NCBI GenBank assembly: GCA_965602855.1
Contig: CBFCZV010000001.1
Coordinates: forward strand, 62,001-126,000
Direction of reading: 5' to 3'
Origin: LH-M37 sp965602855
GTDB lineage: Bacteria > Pseudomonadota > Gammaproteobacteria > SZUA-229
DNA length: 64,000 nt
Shown here: piece by piece, positions 1-9,640 of the stretch
How the letters are laid out: every line of letters begins with the position of its first letter
Numbering within the stretch: position 1 is the first letter of the stretch
The notes under the pieces: generated by a model
What the model was told of the DNA's origin: nothing
What the model saw: only the letters and a program-made list of their open reading frames with translations
Database searches by the model: none
Made by a program: the position numbers and the translations under genes

Positions 1-390
1 CTGGCTGGGTTACTCGCCAATCAGGCAGAAACGAATAAGTCATTTGACATATTCCAGCTTTTAACTGAACGAGAGAAACTGGGCTCAACCTCGCTGGGGC
101 ATGGCATCGCCCTGCCCCATGCGAGAACGAATTTATGTGATCATGCCATTGGCGTTTTTATTCGCACTAAAAATGGCATTGATTTCGACAGTCCTGATCG
201 TCAACCTACTGATCTACTGTTCGCCCTGATGGTGCCCGAACACTACACAGATGAACATCTCAACATTCTTGCTGAACTGGCAGGAATGTTTAACGATGAA
301 AACTTTTGCCAGAATCTACGTTCAGCCGACAATAACGCAGAACTTCATCGTCGATTGACCAGCTGGGATGTCACTTCACAAGCCTCATAA
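1..390 (+). CDS. ptsN: PTS EIIA-Ntr (PtsN), 5' end missing
   Basis: The frame is open from the first base and ends at the TAA at 388-390, giving 129 C-terminal residues. The stretch around visible residue 40 (GIALPHAR) is the EIIA-Ntr/EIIA-Fru phosphorylation site, with the phospho-accepting His at codon 118-120. It is preceded by the family motif LTEREKLGSTSLG. PtsN is the cytoplasmic terminal acceptor of the nitrogen PTS and regulates rather than transports. It lies 6 bp upstream of hprK in the same direction. In Gammaproteobacteria ptsN commonly follows rpoN and hpf, which would lie just outside the window. The start codon is not visible. Confidence 0.93.
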   Translation: MAGLLANQAETNKSFDIFQLLTEREKLGSTSLGHGIALPHARTNLCDHAIGVFIRTKNGIDFDSPDRQPTDLLFALMVPEHYTDEHLNILAELAGMFNDENFCQNLRSADNNAELHRRLTSWDVTSQAS

Positions 391-396
391 AACATC

Positions 397-1344
397 ATGA
401 CTCAACTCTTCTCCGCCGAATCCATCATCATCAATCTTTCCAGCAAGATTGAATTGAAATGGGTTGCTGGCCAGGAAGATCCAGACCGTCCCATTCACGA
501 AGTCAAAGTCAGCGAGCACGCTACTTTAATTGGTCACCTTAACCTGATTCACAAAAACATTATTCAGGTTATCGGCAAAACTGAATGCGACTATTTGCAG
601 GATCTTGATGAAGAGTTTCGCAACAATATTTTGCAACAGGTTTTTTCTGATAACACTGTCGCTATTATCATGGCAGATGGGATTCCCGTTCCAGACAAAC
701 TAATCGAATTCGCCAACAAGGGACACGTACCCCTGTTAAGTTGCAAAACACAGAGCAATGAAGTCGTCGATATTGCGCGCTATTATTTGCACGAATTATT
801 CTCCGACAAGCAAATCGTCCACGGTGTTTACATGGACGTGCTGGGTATCGGTGTATTAATTACCGGCGAAAGTAGTGTTGGTAAAAGTGAACTAGCACTT
901 GAACTAATCTCACGAGGTCATCGACTGATTGCCGATGACGCCCCCGAACTGACCCGCATTGGCCCCGATATTCTCGACGGTAGAAGCCCCAGTGTACTCA
1001 GAGATTTTATAGAAGTACGTGGACTCGGCGTTCTTAACATTCGCGAAATGTACGGCGATAACGCATTAAAAATAAATAAATATTTACGCCTGATCATTCA
1101 CATGGTACGTCTGTCAAAAGAAGAACTATCAAAAATAGATCGTCTCGAAGGCGCCAGACAAATGCGCAATATAATGGGTGTTGATATACCCGAAGTATTA
1201 CTGCCAGTTGCACCTGGTCGCAATCTGGCAGTACTGGTTGAAGCCGCCGTTCGCAACTATATCTTACGACACAGCGGCTATGATGCCACCAAGGAACTGA
1301 TGGATATTCAACAAAAAGCCATTAGCTCCGGTCAGACCCTGTAA
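397..1344 (+). CDS. hprK: HPr kinase/phosphorylase
   Basis: 315 residues, the usual family length. The N-terminal HprK domain is followed by the kinase domain with a P-loop GESSVGKS at residues 157-164, the preceding GVYMDVLG strand, and the HprK signature EVRGLGVLNIREMYG around 207-221. The enzyme phosphorylates or dephosphorylates HPr on a serine and so controls its availability as a PTS carrier. That serine is present in the HPr encoded downstream (Ser47), so the pair is coherent. Enterobacteria lack this gene; its presence points to a lineage with the regulatory PTS type. It is followed 5 bp later by rapZ. Confidence 0.96.
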   Translation: MTQLFSAESIIINLSSKIELKWVAGQEDPDRPIHEVKVSEHATLIGHLNLIHKNIIQVIGKTECDYLQDLDEEFRNNILQQVFSDNTVAIIMADGIPVPDKLIEFANKGHVPLLSCKTQSNEVVDIARYYLHELFSDKQIVHGVYMDVLGIGVLITGESSVGKSELALELISRGHRLIADDAPELTRIGPDILDGRSPSVLRDFIEVRGLGVLNIREMYGDNALKINKYLRLIIHMVRLSKEELSKIDRLEGARQMRNIMGVDIPEVLLPVAPGRNLAVLVEAAVRNYILRHSGYDATKELMDIQQKAISSGQTL

Positions 1345-1349
1345 AGCCG

Positions 1350-2207
1350 ATGAAACTGGTTATCGTCAGCGGGCTTTCTGGTTCAGGCAAAACGGTCGCG
1401 CTTCATACCCTCGAAGATGAAGACTACTACTGCGTCGATAATCTTCCACTAGGCCTGCTGCCTGATTTTGTCGAACGAGTTTCCAATCGAAGCTTACAGC
1501 CGTATGAAAACATCGCTGTTGGTATTGATGCACGCAGTGAAGCCAATGATTTGCGTCACTTTAATAAAATAATTCAACCATTGCGTGAAAAAGATATTCA
1601 GCTTGAAGTTATTTATTTACAGGCAGAACTCAATACCCTTATCAAACGCTTTAGCGACACACGCAGAAAACACCCGCTGACCACCAAAGGCCTGCCACTA
1701 TCAGAAGCCATTGAAGTCGAGCGCGTCTTACTAAGCACAGTTTCATCTGAAGCCGATCTTTTTATCGACACCACTTACACCAATATCCATCAGCTTCGCG
1801 ATCAAATAAAAAAACAAATTGTTGAAAATAGCGGCGCCAAACTTTCATTATTATTTCAATCATTCGGCTTCAAACACGGCACGCCGACTGACTCAGATTT
1901 TGTTTTTGATGTGCGCTGCCTGCCCAATCCACACTGGGAAGCTAATCTGCGCCCACTAAACGGACTCGATAAAGAAGTTGCCGAGTTTTTGCAGCTACAG
2001 GATGAAGTTCAGGACATGCTCGAACACATCAGGCAATTTATGAGAAACTGGATACCTAAATTTGAAAAACAAAACCGCCATTACCTGACCGTATCTATCG
2101 GTTGCACTGGCGGTCAACATCGTTCTGTTTTTATCGCACAACAATTATGCGATGACTTTAACGATATTATTGACAACGTTTCAGTTCGTCACAGAGAAAT
2201 GCAATGA
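1350..2207 (+). CDS. rapZ: RNase adapter protein RapZ
   Basis: 285 residues, matching the RapZ/YvcJ family. The N-terminal P-loop is GLSGSGKT (about residues 8-15), and the C-terminal domain has the family stretch SIGCTGGQHRSVF. In E. coli RapZ binds GlmY and delivers the GlmZ sRNA to RNase E, which tunes glucosamine-6-phosphate synthase; no such sRNA was identified in this window. Its stop codon overlaps the next start by 4 bp (ATGA), implying translational coupling to the EIIA gene. Placement between hprK and PTS genes is a known conserved neighbourhood. Confidence 0.95.
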   Translation: MKLVIVSGLSGSGKTVALHTLEDEDYYCVDNLPLGLLPDFVERVSNRSLQPYENIAVGIDARSEANDLRHFNKIIQPLREKDIQLEVIYLQAELNTLIKRFSDTRRKHPLTTKGLPLSEAIEVERVLLSTVSSEADLFIDTTYTNIHQLRDQIKKQIVENSGAKLSLLFQSFGFKHGTPTDSDFVFDVRCLPNPHWEANLRPLNGLDKEVAEFLQLQDEVQDMLEHIRQFMRNWIPKFEKQNRHYLTVSIGCTGGQHRSVFIAQQLCDDFNDIIDNVSVRHREMQ

Positions 2208-2611
2208 GCGTCGCACTATTATTAATTTCACATAAAGGCATTGCCAGTAGCCTGCTGGATACTGCATCGTCTATTGTGAACGATACGCCAGTCAACATGG
2301 CTTACGTCGAAGTCCCTATGGATGCACCGGTCGATGTGATGCGTAAAAACATTCAGTGCAAACTGGATCAATTTGATCAAAATAAAGAAGTACTCATTCT
2401 CACTGACATCTATGGCGGCACGCCCAGCAATCTTGCCAGCTGCTTTATATCAAATGAAAGCACCCAGCTGGTCAGCGGCTTAAACTTAGCCATGATCGTC
2501 AAAGCCATTAATTATCGGAATTTACCATTGACGGAACTAATAGAAAAAATTATTCAGGGTGGTCGACAGAGCATCGAACAACATAATGACGAGCACCCAT
2601 CATGTCATTAA
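2204..2611 (+). CDS. PTS EIIA component, mannose family
   Basis: 135 residues with the EIIA-Man fold signature. His10, in LLISHKGIASSLL, is in the position of the phosphorylated His of ManX, and LTDIYGGTPSN (about residues 66-76) is the conserved active-site loop. No EIIB, EIIC or EIID gene is nearby, so the protein probably works in a regulatory phosphorelay rather than in mannose uptake; this is inferred from context. It overlaps rapZ by 4 bp and HPr by 10 bp, so the three genes are very likely co-translated. Confidence 0.92.
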   Translation: MSVALLLISHKGIASSLLDTASSIVNDTPVNMAYVEVPMDAPVDVMRKNIQCKLDQFDQNKEVLILTDIYGGTPSNLASCFISNESTQLVSGLNLAMIVKAINYRNLPLTELIEKIIQGGRQSIEQHNDEHPSCH

Positions 2612-2874
2612 GTCGAAATATTGAAATCATCAACAAACTGGGCATGCATGCACGCGCCGCAGCAAAATTCGTTAAGCTGGCCTCATCCTTTGCAAGCAAC
2701 ATAGAAATCGAGCGCAAAGGCCGGCGTGTCAACGGCAAAAGCATCATGGGTGTAATGATGTTAGCCGCCTGCAAAGGCTCAGAAGTCACCGTCTATGCTG
2801 ATGGTGATGATGCCGAACAAAGCCTCAATCAACTCGAAGAATTGATTAACAATCGATTTGATGAAGATGAATAA
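2602..2874 (+). CDS. ptsH: Phosphocarrier protein HPr
   Basis: 90 residues, the normal HPr length. His16 in LGMHARAAAKFV is the site phosphorylated by enzyme I. Ser47 in NGKSIMGVMML is the regulatory serine targeted by HPr kinase/phosphorylase. Both sites are intact, so it can take part in both the PEP-driven relay and HprK control. Start ATG 2602 overlaps the end of the EIIA gene by 10 bp. ptsI follows after 27 bp. Confidence 0.96.
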   Translation: MSLSRNIEIINKLGMHARAAAKFVKLASSFASNIEIERKGRRVNGKSIMGVMMLAACKGSEVTVYADGDDAEQSLNQLEELINNRFDEDE

Positions 2875-2901
2875 ACCAGAAAAAATAAACGGAGTATTTA
2901 T

Positions 2902-4656
2902 TTGAGCATTCTGATTAATGGAATTGGGGTATCAAGCGGCATCGCTATCGGCGAGGCCTATGTCTATTCACGCGAACAAAAAGAGGTGCGTAAATACAAA
3001 ATCACCAGCGCTCAACAAAAAAAAGAAATTAAGCGATTTAAAAATGCACTATCTAGCGCGAGTGAACAGCTGCACGAAATAAAAAATAAAATTGCTACAG
3101 ATACGCCAGCCGATATTCTGGCATTTATCGACACTCATCTGTTAATGCTGGAAGATCCCACCTTTAACGATGGCACAGTTGCCAACATCAAAAAACTTTC
3201 CTGTAATGCAGAATGGGCTTTACAAATACAGAGTAAACGACTGGTCAAAGTTTTTGATGAAATGGATGACCCCTATCTGCGTACACGTAAAGATGATGTT
3301 TTGCACGTCGTACGTCGCATTCAAAACTGCCTTGCAGATACACCCGACCACATTCCTGATGCAGGACAACTAAAGGGCTGCATCATCATTGCTGATGACC
3401 TGACTCCCGCTGACACCCTGATGCTGCAGCATCAAAAAATCGCCGGCTTTGTCACTGAATTTGGTGGGCCACTTTCGCACACCGCCATCCTGTCAAAAAA
3501 CATTGGCATCCCCGCTGTTGTTGGTGCGCATCACGCACGTCAGTTAATTCAGACGGGTGAAACTCTGATTATTGATGGCCGCCAGGGCATGCTCATCAAT
3601 TCGCCAGACAAGCGTTCACTCAAACATTACCGAGCACTGCGAAAAGAAGAGCTGGCGCGCAAAGCACTACTGCACGAATTAAAAAATGTCCCCGTTGCCA
3701 CAACAGACGGTAAAGCCATTACCCTGCACGGCAACATTGATCGACCTGAAGACATCCGTAAATTGAGAAAATTTGACGACACTGGCGTTGGTCTTTATCG
3801 CACCGAAATGTTGTTCATCGAAAAAAATGGATTCCCCGATGAAGAAACTCAATTCAAAATTTACAAACGCGCCCTGTTCCGTCTCAAGGGAAAACCACTG
3901 ACCATTCGCACCATGGATCTGGGCGCAGATAAGGAATTACAGGACACCATTGATCAGGGGCCGATGGCACACAACCCTGCCATGGGCTTACGCGCAATTC
4001 GTCGCTGCATGAAAGAACCAGAAAAATTTGTACCACAAATACGCGCCATTCTTCGCGTTGCAGCACTAGGGCCGGTACGCATGATGATTCCCATGCTCAC
4101 CAACATCGAAGAACTGCAACAGGTTCTGCGCCTGATAGAAAAAACCAAACAGCAATTACGCATACAAAAAATTCGCTTTGATAAAAACCTGCAAGTCGGC
4201 GCCATGATCGAAGTGCCCGCCGCCGCACTTTCTGCTGACGCCTTCGCCAGACAACTCGACTTCCTTTCCATCGGCACCAATGATTTAATCCAGTACACAC
4301 TGGCGCTGGATCGCATCGACGATGAAGTCAATTATTTATACAACCCACTCAACCCGGCGGTACTGCAACTGATCCAGCTCAGCATCAACGCGGGCAAAAA
4401 AGCACGTATCCCGGTTTCCCTCTGCGGCGAAATGGCGAGTAACCCACAATACACAAGATTGCTGCTGGGCATGGGACTGGAATATTTCAGTGTTCAGGCC
4501 AACGCCTTACTGGAAGTAAAACACATCATCAACAACAGCAAATTGTCACGCCTGCGTTCGCAAATAAAAAAGATACTCGAATATCAATCAACATCTGAAA
4601 TAGAGACCCAACTTAATCGACTCAACCAACGAGAATTAGAGAAAATGGGCAAATAG
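2902..4656 (+). CDS. ptsI: PTS enzyme I (PEP-protein phosphotransferase)
   Basis: 584 residues, typical for EI. The start is TTG at 2902, chosen because a GGAG ribosome-binding site sits at 2891-2894 and the N-terminus then matches the family (ILINGIGVSSGIAIG). The phospho-His is His193 in GGPLSHTAI. The PEP-binding domain carries the SIGTNDLIQYTLA signature and the C-terminal LCGEMAS motif with the catalytic Cys. There is no N-terminal GAF domain, so this is a plain EI and not EI-Ntr (PtsP). It starts the relay EI to HPr to EIIA from PEP. Confidence 0.96.
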   Translation: MSILINGIGVSSGIAIGEAYVYSREQKEVRKYKITSAQQKKEIKRFKNALSSASEQLHEIKNKIATDTPADILAFIDTHLLMLEDPTFNDGTVANIKKLSCNAEWALQIQSKRLVKVFDEMDDPYLRTRKDDVLHVVRRIQNCLADTPDHIPDAGQLKGCIIIADDLTPADTLMLQHQKIAGFVTEFGGPLSHTAILSKNIGIPAVVGAHHARQLIQTGETLIIDGRQGMLINSPDKRSLKHYRALRKEELARKALLHELKNVPVATTDGKAITLHGNIDRPEDIRKLRKFDDTGVGLYRTEMLFIEKNGFPDEETQFKIYKRALFRLKGKPLTIRTMDLGADKELQDTIDQGPMAHNPAMGLRAIRRCMKEPEKFVPQIRAILRVAALGPVRMMIPMLTNIEELQQVLRLIEKTKQQLRIQKIRFDKNLQVGAMIEVPAAALSADAFARQLDFLSIGTNDLIQYTLALDRIDDEVNYLYNPLNPAVLQLIQLSINAGKKARIPVSLCGEMASNPQYTRLLLGMGLEYFSVQANALLEVKHIINNSKLSRLRSQIKKILEYQSTSEIETQLNRLNQRELEKMGK

Positions 4657-4747
4657 CCGATAATAAGCTAACGACATGCTACACTCAGTAGCAATTCTTC
4701 ATCGCACCTGACACCAAATTCAGGGCGTAATTCAAGTAGATATAGTG

Positions 4748-6106
4748 ATGACAGAAGCCAATCAATCAGAAAAAACCGAGAATCAGATTCAGGCACTTAG
4801 TTTAGCGCTTGAAGCGGGCACGATTCAGCATGCGGCACGTATGCTGAATGAATTGCACTCGGCTGAAATTGCTCATCTGCTCGAATCACTTCCGCACACT
4901 GAACGTAATCTCATCTGGGAACTGGTTGATTCAGAACGCGAAGGTGCAGTGCTGGTTCATCTGGGTGATGAGGTACGCGCAACACTGATCGAAGATATGT
5001 CTTTGCAAGATTTGATCAATGCTACTGAAGGTCTGGACATCGATGACCTCGCTGACTTTGTTCAGTCTCTACCTGGTCGTGTCACCAGTCTGGTATTAAC
5101 CTCTCTAGATGCGCAACATCGTGAGCGTCTTGAAACCGTGCTTTCCTATCCGGAGGACAGTGCCGGTGGTTTGATGAACACCGACACTCTGACGGTGCGA
5201 GCAGAAGTTACGCTGGATGTGGTGCTGCGTTATTTACGCGCTCTGGGTGAGATCCCAAAAAACACGGATAGCCTGATCGTCACCAGTCGTAATAATACTT
5301 ATATCGGCCTGCTACCACTCGCCACACTACTAACCTATGATACCGATCTCACCGTCGGCGATGTCATGACCCGTGAGACTGAGTTCATCAAGGCCACGAC
5401 GGAAGACAATGATGTCGCCAAGGTTTTTGAGACCCACGATTTGCTCTCCGCCCCCGTGGTCGATAAAGACATGAAGCTACTGGGTCGAATTACCATTGAT
5501 GACGTGGTCGACGTGATTCGTGATGAAGGCGATCACAACGTACTCAGCATGGCCGGTCTGAACGAGGATGAAGACCTGTTCGCCCCCGTTGTGCCCAGCG
5601 CCCGCCGGCGTGCGGTCTGGCTGGGCATTAATTTAATCACCGCCTTTATGGCTTCGTGGGTGGTCTCAAACTTCGAAGGCACGCTGGAAAAAGTCGTTGC
5701 CATTGCCGTGCTCATGAATGTGGTCGCCAGCATGGGTGGTATCGCCGGCACACAAACGCTAACGCTGGTCATCCGCGGTCTGGCGCTGGGCCAGGTCAGC
5801 AAAAGCAACAAACGCTGGCTGCTCACCAAAGAAATTGTGGTTGGCTTATTAAATGGCTTCGGCTGGGCACTGGTCATCGCTGTAACCGCTGCCGTCTGGT
5901 TTGATGATATTAAAATTGGCCTGGTGATTGCGGCCGCCATCATCATCAACCTGTTTGTCGCTGCATTTTCCGGCGTTGCAATCCCACTGTTCATGCGCAG
6001 AGTTAACATCGACCCTGCTATTGCAGGCAGCGTGGTGTTAACTACAATAACTGATATTGTCGGTCTGGCTGCATTTTTGGGGCTAGCGACTATATTCCTT
6101 ATATGA
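4748..6106 (+). CDS. mgtE: Magnesium transporter MgtE
   Basis: 452 residues. The order is an N-terminal MgtE superhelical domain (about 1-130, with SAEIAHLLESLP), two CBS domains (about 135-255), and a C-terminal five-helix membrane domain starting near residue 285 (AVWLGINLITAFMASWVV). In known MgtE channels the cytoplasmic domains sense Mg2+ and close the pore. ATG 4748 was preferred over the GTG immediately upstream at 4745; neither has a strong ribosome-binding site. No M-box-like leader was recognised in the 88 bp upstream. lemA follows after 25 bp. Confidence 0.95.
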   Translation: MTEANQSEKTENQIQALSLALEAGTIQHAARMLNELHSAEIAHLLESLPHTERNLIWELVDSEREGAVLVHLGDEVRATLIEDMSLQDLINATEGLDIDDLADFVQSLPGRVTSLVLTSLDAQHRERLETVLSYPEDSAGGLMNTDTLTVRAEVTLDVVLRYLRALGEIPKNTDSLIVTSRNNTYIGLLPLATLLTYDTDLTVGDVMTRETEFIKATTEDNDVAKVFETHDLLSAPVVDKDMKLLGRITIDDVVDVIRDEGDHNVLSMAGLNEDEDLFAPVVPSARRRAVWLGINLITAFMASWVVSNFEGTLEKVVAIAVLMNVVASMGGIAGTQTLTLVIRGLALGQVSKSNKRWLLTKEIVVGLLNGFGWALVIAVTAAVWFDDIKIGLVIAAAIIINLFVAAFSGVAIPLFMRRVNIDPAIAGSVVLTTITDIVGLAAFLGLATIFLI

Positions 6107-6131
6107 ATAATTAATAAGCAGGCGAATCATC

Positions 6132-6728
6132 ATGGAAACTTCAACTATTGTCATTCTCGTTGTTATTGCGGTCATTATTTTTTACATCATCAACATTTTC
6201 AATACGTTGGTCGGCTTACGCAACCGCTACCAGAATGCCTTCGCACAAATCGAAGTGCAGCTAAAACGTCGCCACGATCTCATCCCCAACCTGATCGAAG
6301 TTGCCAAAGGCTATATGCAGCATGAAAGTAAAACGCTGGAAAATGTCATCAATGCCCGTAATGGTGCAGTCAATAATTTGGCGACGGCTGCATCAGACCC
6401 CGGTAGTGCCCACGCCATCCATGAGCTGATGGATGCAGAGAATGTGCTCAGCGGCGCTATGGGAAAACTCAATATCGTCATGGAAGATTACCCCGATCTA
6501 AAAGCCAACCAGAACATGATGCAGCTCAGCGAAGAACTAAGCAGCACTGAAAACAAGGTCGCCTTTTCACGTCAGGCATTCAACGATCAGGTGATGGAAT
6601 ACAATACTTACAAACAGTCATTCCCACCGGTTGTACTCGCGGCTTCGTTTGGTCACGACCACGATGCCACTTTACTGGAATTTGAAGATAGCGCAGAAAT
6701 TCAGGCTGCACCGAAAGTCTCTTTTTAG
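6132..6728 (+). CDS. lemA: LemA family membrane protein
   Basis: 198 residues with one N-terminal membrane helix (about 5-27). The LemA helical domain follows, with RNRYQNAFAQIEVQLKRRHDLIPNL as a family hallmark. The molecular role of LemA proteins is not firmly established. Throughout bacteria they are often encoded beside membrane M48 peptidases, as here, with 19 bp between the two genes. Functional linkage to the downstream peptidase is inferred from this arrangement. Confidence 0.93.
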   Translation: METSTIVILVVIAVIIFYIINIFNTLVGLRNRYQNAFAQIEVQLKRRHDLIPNLIEVAKGYMQHESKTLENVINARNGAVNNLATAASDPGSAHAIHELMDAENVLSGAMGKLNIVMEDYPDLKANQNMMQLSEELSSTENKVAFSRQAFNDQVMEYNTYKQSFPPVVLAASFGHDHDATLLEFEDSAEIQAAPKVSF

Positions 6729-6747
6729 AAATAGCATTTAGACTTGA

Positions 6748-8688
6748 ATGAATTTTTTCAAATCGCAGGATATAGCGCGTAAGAATACCCGCTATCTCGT
6801 TGTACTGTTTTTACTGGCAATTCTTTCGCTGGTTGTTTTGACTAATCTTTTAGTCATTGTAGTTTTCAATCACCTCAACGTTAACGTCGCCAGCACTGAA
6901 ATACTCAACAGCCGATTCGACTGGAGAGTCATCATCATGGTGAGCGCGGCTGTGACCAGCATTATTCTTTTTGGTAGCCTTTATAAAGTGCTGTCACTAT
7001 CGAGCGGTGGTGCCCGAGTTGCCGAAATGCTGGACGCTGAACTCATCATCGAAGACAGCGGCGATGCCAATAAACAGAAAATTCTCAATGTCGTCGAAGA
7101 AATGGCCATCGCCTCCGGTACACCAGTGCCCCCCGTTTATCTTTTGGACGAAGACGGCATCAATGCCTTTGCCGCCGGTTACAAAGCCAGCGATGCGATT
7201 ATCGGCGTCACCCGTGGTGCCATCGAAAATCTTTCACGCGATCAACTGCAAGGTGTTGTTGCTCACGAATTTAGTCATATTTTCAACGGTGATATGCGGC
7301 TCAATATTCGCCTCATCGGCATACTGCACGGCATCACTATCATCGGCACCATCGGTTATTTCATGCTGCGTTCAGGCAGCCGTTCAGGCCATCGACGCTC
7401 AAAAAGCAGTAACGGTGGCGGCATTGTATTTTTAGGCCTGGGGCTAATGGTGATTGGTTATGCCGGTACATTTTTTGGCAACCTGATCAAATCCGCCGTC
7501 AGTCGGCAACGGGAATTTCTCGCCGATGCATCCGCCGTGCAATTCACCCGCAATCCTGATGGCATTGCAGGCGCACTCAAACGCATTGGTGGTGATACTT
7601 CTGGATCATTAATGGAAAACTCCCACACCAGCGAAATCAGCCATGCACTTTTTAGTCAGGGCATCAGCACCTATCTCGAAGGCCTGTTTGCCACACACCC
7701 GCCTCTGGAAGAACGCATATACAAAATTGAACCCTACTGGGATGGTGAATATAAATATGCACCGGTTGAATTTAAGCAGGCTGAAGCAGAAGAAAGCGAG
7801 CCATCAGGCCATGAACAGGCCGCAAAGTCAGCCGCGATTCTGGCCACCGTTGCAACTGCGATGGAGACAGAAAACGTCACCGAACACGTTGGCCAGCCCT
7901 CCATTGAACATCTGGATTACTCACACAATCTGATCGCAAACATCCCGGATGTTTTAAAAAATGCCGCACACGAACCCTGTGGTGCTCGCGCCCTTATTTA
8001 TTTCATGGTACTCGACAAAGACCCAGAGATGCGCAAGCAACAGCTACATCATCTGATGGCTCACGCCGACCCCGGCGCTTATCAGGAAACGGTCAAATTC
8101 AATCTCAAAATTGATGCGGTCGAAAATGAATATCGCCTGCCGCTCATCGACATGGCACTGTCGAGCCTGCGCCAGCTATCAAAAAAACAATATCATTTAT
8201 TCAAAGAAAATCTGAATATCCTGATAGAAATGGATACAAAAATCAGCCTGTTTGAATGGATTATTCAAAAAATAGTCACTCATCATCTCGACCGCGTCTT
8301 TGAGAAAAAACAGCGTATGAGAACTAAATACTCAAGCCTGAAAAAAAATCAAAAATCCTGCGCCACATTATTATCACTGCTCTGCCTCACAGGAAAACAA
8401 CACGGCATCGATAAAGAACACGCGTTCGATATTGCAAAAAAAGAACTTGATGGCTTTGATATTCAGTTACTAGATAAAAAAGCACTAAATCTGAAGATGT
8501 TAAATCAGGCGCTGGACGAGCTTGCACACATTAAGCCACTGGAAAAACCAGCACTACTCAAAGCCTGCGCCGCCTGCATCACCGCAGATCAGATGATCAC
8601 TATTGCCGAGAGTGAATTATTCCGTGCTATTGCTGATACCTTAGATTGCCCTATGCCGCCGTTGGTAGTTGAATTAAGCAAACAATAA
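6748..8688 (+). CDS. M48 family membrane zinc metallopeptidase with long C-terminal extension
   Basis: 646 residues, more than twice the length of HtpX (about 290). Two N-terminal membrane helices (about 18-42 and 60-80) precede the protease domain. The zinc site is HEFSH (His173, Glu174, His177) with the third ligand Glu256 in REFLADASA; a further hydrophobic pair lies near 190-250. From about residue 330 to the end there is no domain I recognise; it is mainly helical-looking and rich in Leu, Lys and Ala. Paired with lemA, it probably acts in membrane protein quality control, but its substrate is unknown. Confidence 0.9.
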   Translation: MNFFKSQDIARKNTRYLVVLFLLAILSLVVLTNLLVIVVFNHLNVNVASTEILNSRFDWRVIIMVSAAVTSIILFGSLYKVLSLSSGGARVAEMLDAELIIEDSGDANKQKILNVVEEMAIASGTPVPPVYLLDEDGINAFAAGYKASDAIIGVTRGAIENLSRDQLQGVVAHEFSHIFNGDMRLNIRLIGILHGITIIGTIGYFMLRSGSRSGHRRSKSSNGGGIVFLGLGLMVIGYAGTFFGNLIKSAVSRQREFLADASAVQFTRNPDGIAGALKRIGGDTSGSLMENSHTSEISHALFSQGISTYLEGLFATHPPLEERIYKIEPYWDGEYKYAPVEFKQAEAEESEPSGHEQAAKSAAILATVATAMETENVTEHVGQPSIEHLDYSHNLIANIPDVLKNAAHEPCGARALIYFMVLDKDPEMRKQQLHHLMAHADPGAYQETVKFNLKIDAVENEYRLPLIDMALSSLRQLSKKQYHLFKENLNILIEMDTKISLFEWIIQKIVTHHLDRVFEKKQRMRTKYSSLKKNQKSCATLLSLLCLTGKQHGIDKEHAFDIAKKELDGFDIQLLDKKALNLKMLNQALDELAHIKPLEKPALLKACAACITADQMITIAESELFRAIADTLDCPMPPLVVELSKQ

Positions 8689-8708
8689 AAAAGATATTCT
8701 AGAACAGG

Positions 8709-9551
8709 CTAACCAATATTTTTAGCCACACACCTGTTACGACCAGAATTTTTTGCTTTGTATAACATCTCATCGGCAGCTTTCATAAACTCAGTAATAC
8801 TCCAGGATTCATCAGTGAGCTCGGTCACGCCCAGACTCACTGTCACCCTGAAACGTGCATCTTCATATTTGAAAGAAAAAGCTTCGGTTTCCCTGCGAAT
8901 ACGTTCTGCAATTAACATGGCGCCATTAACAGCTGTCGATGGCAGCAATATTGCAAACTCTTCACCACCGATCCTCGCCACGGTGTCAATATCGCGCACA
9001 GCATTCTGACAAATTTTAGCCAGCATCTGCAAAACATAATCCCCCGCTATGTGCCCGTAGGTATCATTTACTTTTTTAAAGAAATCGATATCAAGAATAA
9101 GAATGGAAAGCGGTCGCTGATAACGTCGCCAGATATTAATCTGTTTGACCAGTTCAGAAGTGAAATAATGGCGATTACACAAGCCTGTCAATTGATCAGA
9201 TATTGCCAGTGGCTCTAACCGCGCCAGCATTTTTAAATGAATATATGAAACAATGGCGGTAGACCAAATGGCGAACCATGCCAAAGCACGATTAATCAAT
9301 ACCACATCGTTATCAGTAATGCCTGCTGGTGAAAGATAATAGCCAACAACCGTAAGCACACTACCGATTACCGCCAAAATCAGAATAAATCGAGGCTTCT
9401 GGGCAATTAAACCTACCAATACCAGAGCCACATAGGGAACGCCAGCAGCAATTCCCAGTGGTGAAAAAACATCAAAGAACAACACCACAATACAAAGCAG
9501 CAGACTCAATAAAACAACCAATTGTTCACGTGTACCGACTTGCAAGCTCAA
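8709..9551 (-). CDS. Membrane diguanylate cyclase (GGDEF)
   Basis: 280 residues. The N-terminal ~105 residues form about four membrane helices with no recognisable extracytoplasmic sensor domain. The GGDEF domain (about 113-280) has an intact active site GGEEF at 195-199. An inhibitory I-site RxxD (Arg186-Asp189) lies exactly five residues before it, so it should make c-di-GMP and be product-inhibited. The start is TTG at 9549-9551, supported by a GAGGAAGG ribosome-binding site just upstream. It is convergent with the M48 peptidase gene, 20 bp apart. A PilZ-like candidate effector is encoded at 48180. Confidence 0.92.
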   Translation of the reverse strand: MSLQVGTREQLVVLLSLLLCIVVLFFDVFSPLGIAAGVPYVALVLVGLIAQKPRFILILAVIGSVLTVVGYYLSPAGITDNDVVLINRALAWFAIWSTAIVSYIHLKMLARLEPLAISDQLTGLCNRHYFTSELVKQINIWRRYQRPLSILILDIDFFKKVNDTYGHIAGDYVLQMLAKICQNAVRDIDTVARIGGEEFAILLPSTAVNGAMLIAERIRRETEAFSFKYEDARFRVTVSLGVTELTDESWSITEFMKAADEMLYKAKNSGRNRCVAKNIG

Positions 9552-9640
9552 TCCCTTCCTCTGTTTTTAGTGCCTACATAACTTATAGCGCATTTTTAAA
9601 GCTTATCGCTATAATAATGATCGTTGTTATTACGTTAAGT

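Noticed and set aside
4657..4747. Possible Mg2+ riboswitch leader before mgtE
   Set aside because: Only 91 bp and no M-box-like conserved stems could be recognised.
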